From the NCBI GenBank assembly GCA_017446125.1, contig JAFSRL010000145.1, positions 1 to 5,307 of the forward strand: a DNA stretch of 5,307 bases, given 5' to 3'. The notes under the pieces were generated by a model. It was not told the origin of the DNA, did no database searches, and saw only the letters and a program-made list of their open reading frames with translations. This document shows positions 4,739 through 5,307 of the stretch, one piece after another. The position numbers and the translations under genes are program-made. Within the stretch, counting starts at the first letter, position 1. The number at the start of each line of letters is the position of its first letter. This DNA comes from Lachnospiraceae bacterium (GTDB lineage Bacteria; Bacillota; Clostridia; Lachnospirales; Lachnospiraceae).

Positions 4739-5307
4739 CAAAGACCCTTTCGTACGATTGCCGCGGGGACACTGTTTAAGCTTTCGTTCAACGCCGCGAG
4801 CGCCGTGGAGAGGTATTCCCACGGACTGCTTTCAATGGTGGGAATCCCGGTACAGATGCCGTGCGGCAACACAAGCGCTCCCTTCTTCTTTTGGAAAAAG
4901 CGTTTTAACCCCGTGGTTTTTTCAGGGGCAAAGCGCGCCAGAAACATGCGCACACGGTCCGTAATCAGTTGCGCGTACTGCAGGATGTCCTGATTGGTCA
5001 TATCCTCGTAAAGAATGATGAATTCATTCGCCTCTCCCTTGGTGCAGACCACCTTCGGCGTGTTGAGGGAGGTTAAGGCAATCGAGACTTCTTTTAACAG
5101 CACACGATCCGCGGCAAGCTCCGGCGGGAAACGCAGGATGGAAACGCCCAGGTTGACGTGGCTTAAGGCCGCGCGGTCAATCCCGTCCTCAATCTTATCC
5201 AGCATAAAGATGGAACCGGGCAGCCCGGTTATGGCATCTGTCTGTGCCGTGTAACGTTCTTTTAAGTCTTCGTCAAGAGAGTGCAAAAGCTCCTGTCTGT
5301 GCTTCTC
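4738..5307 (-). CDS. Degenerate GGDEF-domain protein, 5' end outside window
   Basis: The last 189 codons of a gene whose frame is open to the window edge. A TTG at 5286 could in principle start it, but the AGGAG before it is only 3 nt away and the preceding codons read as a continuing charged helix (EKHRQELLHSLDEDLKERY), typical of the linker before a GGDEF domain; I therefore treat it as partial. In visible-residue numbering, DAITGLPGSIF (24-34) matches the GGDEF entry motif. The signature reads EANEF (92-96) in place of GGDEF, and the segment that should carry the metal-binding Asp reads VSILRF (55-60). Both losses argue against cyclase activity. It resembles the downstream protein in the same places (YEDMTNQDI against YDNMSNHEI after the signature; GIC near the end), so the domains are probably paralogous. 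It is the upstream partner in a coupled pair; its N-terminal sensor, if any, is not visible. Confidence 0.82.
   Translation of the reverse strand, partial: EKHRQELLHSLDEDLKERYTAQTDAITGLPGSIFMLDKIEDGIDRAALSHVNLGVSILRFPPELAADRVLLKEVSIALTSLNTPKVVCTKGEANEFIILYEDMTNQDILQYAQLITDRVRMFLARFAPEKTTGLKRFFQKKKGALVLPHGICTGIPTIESSPWEYLSTALAALNESLNSVPAAIVRKGL
4745..4750 (-). promoter_or_regulatory. Ribosome binding site inside upstream gene's 3' end
   Basis: Read on the minus strand, AAAGGG lies 6 nt before the ATG at 4738-4736, within the last codons of the upstream gene. With the TGATG stop-start overlap, this indicates translational coupling of the two GGDEF-like proteins and decides the downstream start. 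Confidence 0.65.

Noticed and set aside
4739..4822. 28-residue N-terminal extension of the TPR/GGDEF protein
   Set aside because: It would overlap the upstream coding region, and a ribosome binding site with a TGATG overlap supports the ATG at 4738 instead.
4406..4993. 195-codon plus-strand frame across the GGDEF gene junction
   Set aside because: It is antisense to two well-supported coding regions and matches no family I know.

Overview
The window looks like chromosomal DNA of a moderately GC-rich clostridial Firmicute, most likely of the Lachnospiraceae type. The grounds are the families present (a nuclease-fused, iron-sulfur DinG/XPD-like helicase and a pair of cytosolic GGDEF-type proteins, one with an alpha-helical repeat front half), the Shine-Dalgarno sites, and two short palindromic repeat families of a kind I recall from gut Firmicutes genomes. 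The taxonomic call is inference; no marker gene is present.

Layout: positions 1-155 are a repeat-rich leader with two copies of a GC-rich palindromic repeat, the second being the first with exactly 17 nt removed. Positions 156-2735 (+) encode an 859-residue protein with an N-terminal PD-(D/E)XK nuclease domain and a superfamily 2 iron-sulfur helicase. Between helicase motifs IV and V the reading frame is occupied by a 106-nt, nearly perfect inverted repeat (2223-2328), itself two head-to-head hairpin units, which appears to have inserted in frame and is translated into about 36 extra residues. Positions 2736-3124 are an AT-rich gap between convergent genes, with three copies of a TTATGTAAA-type motif (two identical to the XerD arm of the Bacillus subtilis dif site as I remember it), a 20-bp perfect palindrome, a possible structured RNA and a doubtful 48-codon ORF. 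Positions 3125-4738 (-) encode a 537-residue protein with a TPR-like front half and a GGDEF-like end. It is coupled by a TGATG overlap to an upstream gene (4738-5307, -) whose 5' end lies outside the window and which also ends in a GGDEF-like domain.

How the parts relate: the helicase is probably a DNA repair or DNA processing enzyme and has no visible operon partner. The two GGDEF-like proteins form one translationally coupled unit. Both have lost the GGDEF signature (GPERF in one, EANEF in the other), so they are more likely a paired regulatory or scaffold module than c-di-GMP synthases. The strongest observations are the in-frame palindromic element inside the helicase gene, the terminator-like form of its subunits, and the paired degenerate GGDEF proteins.
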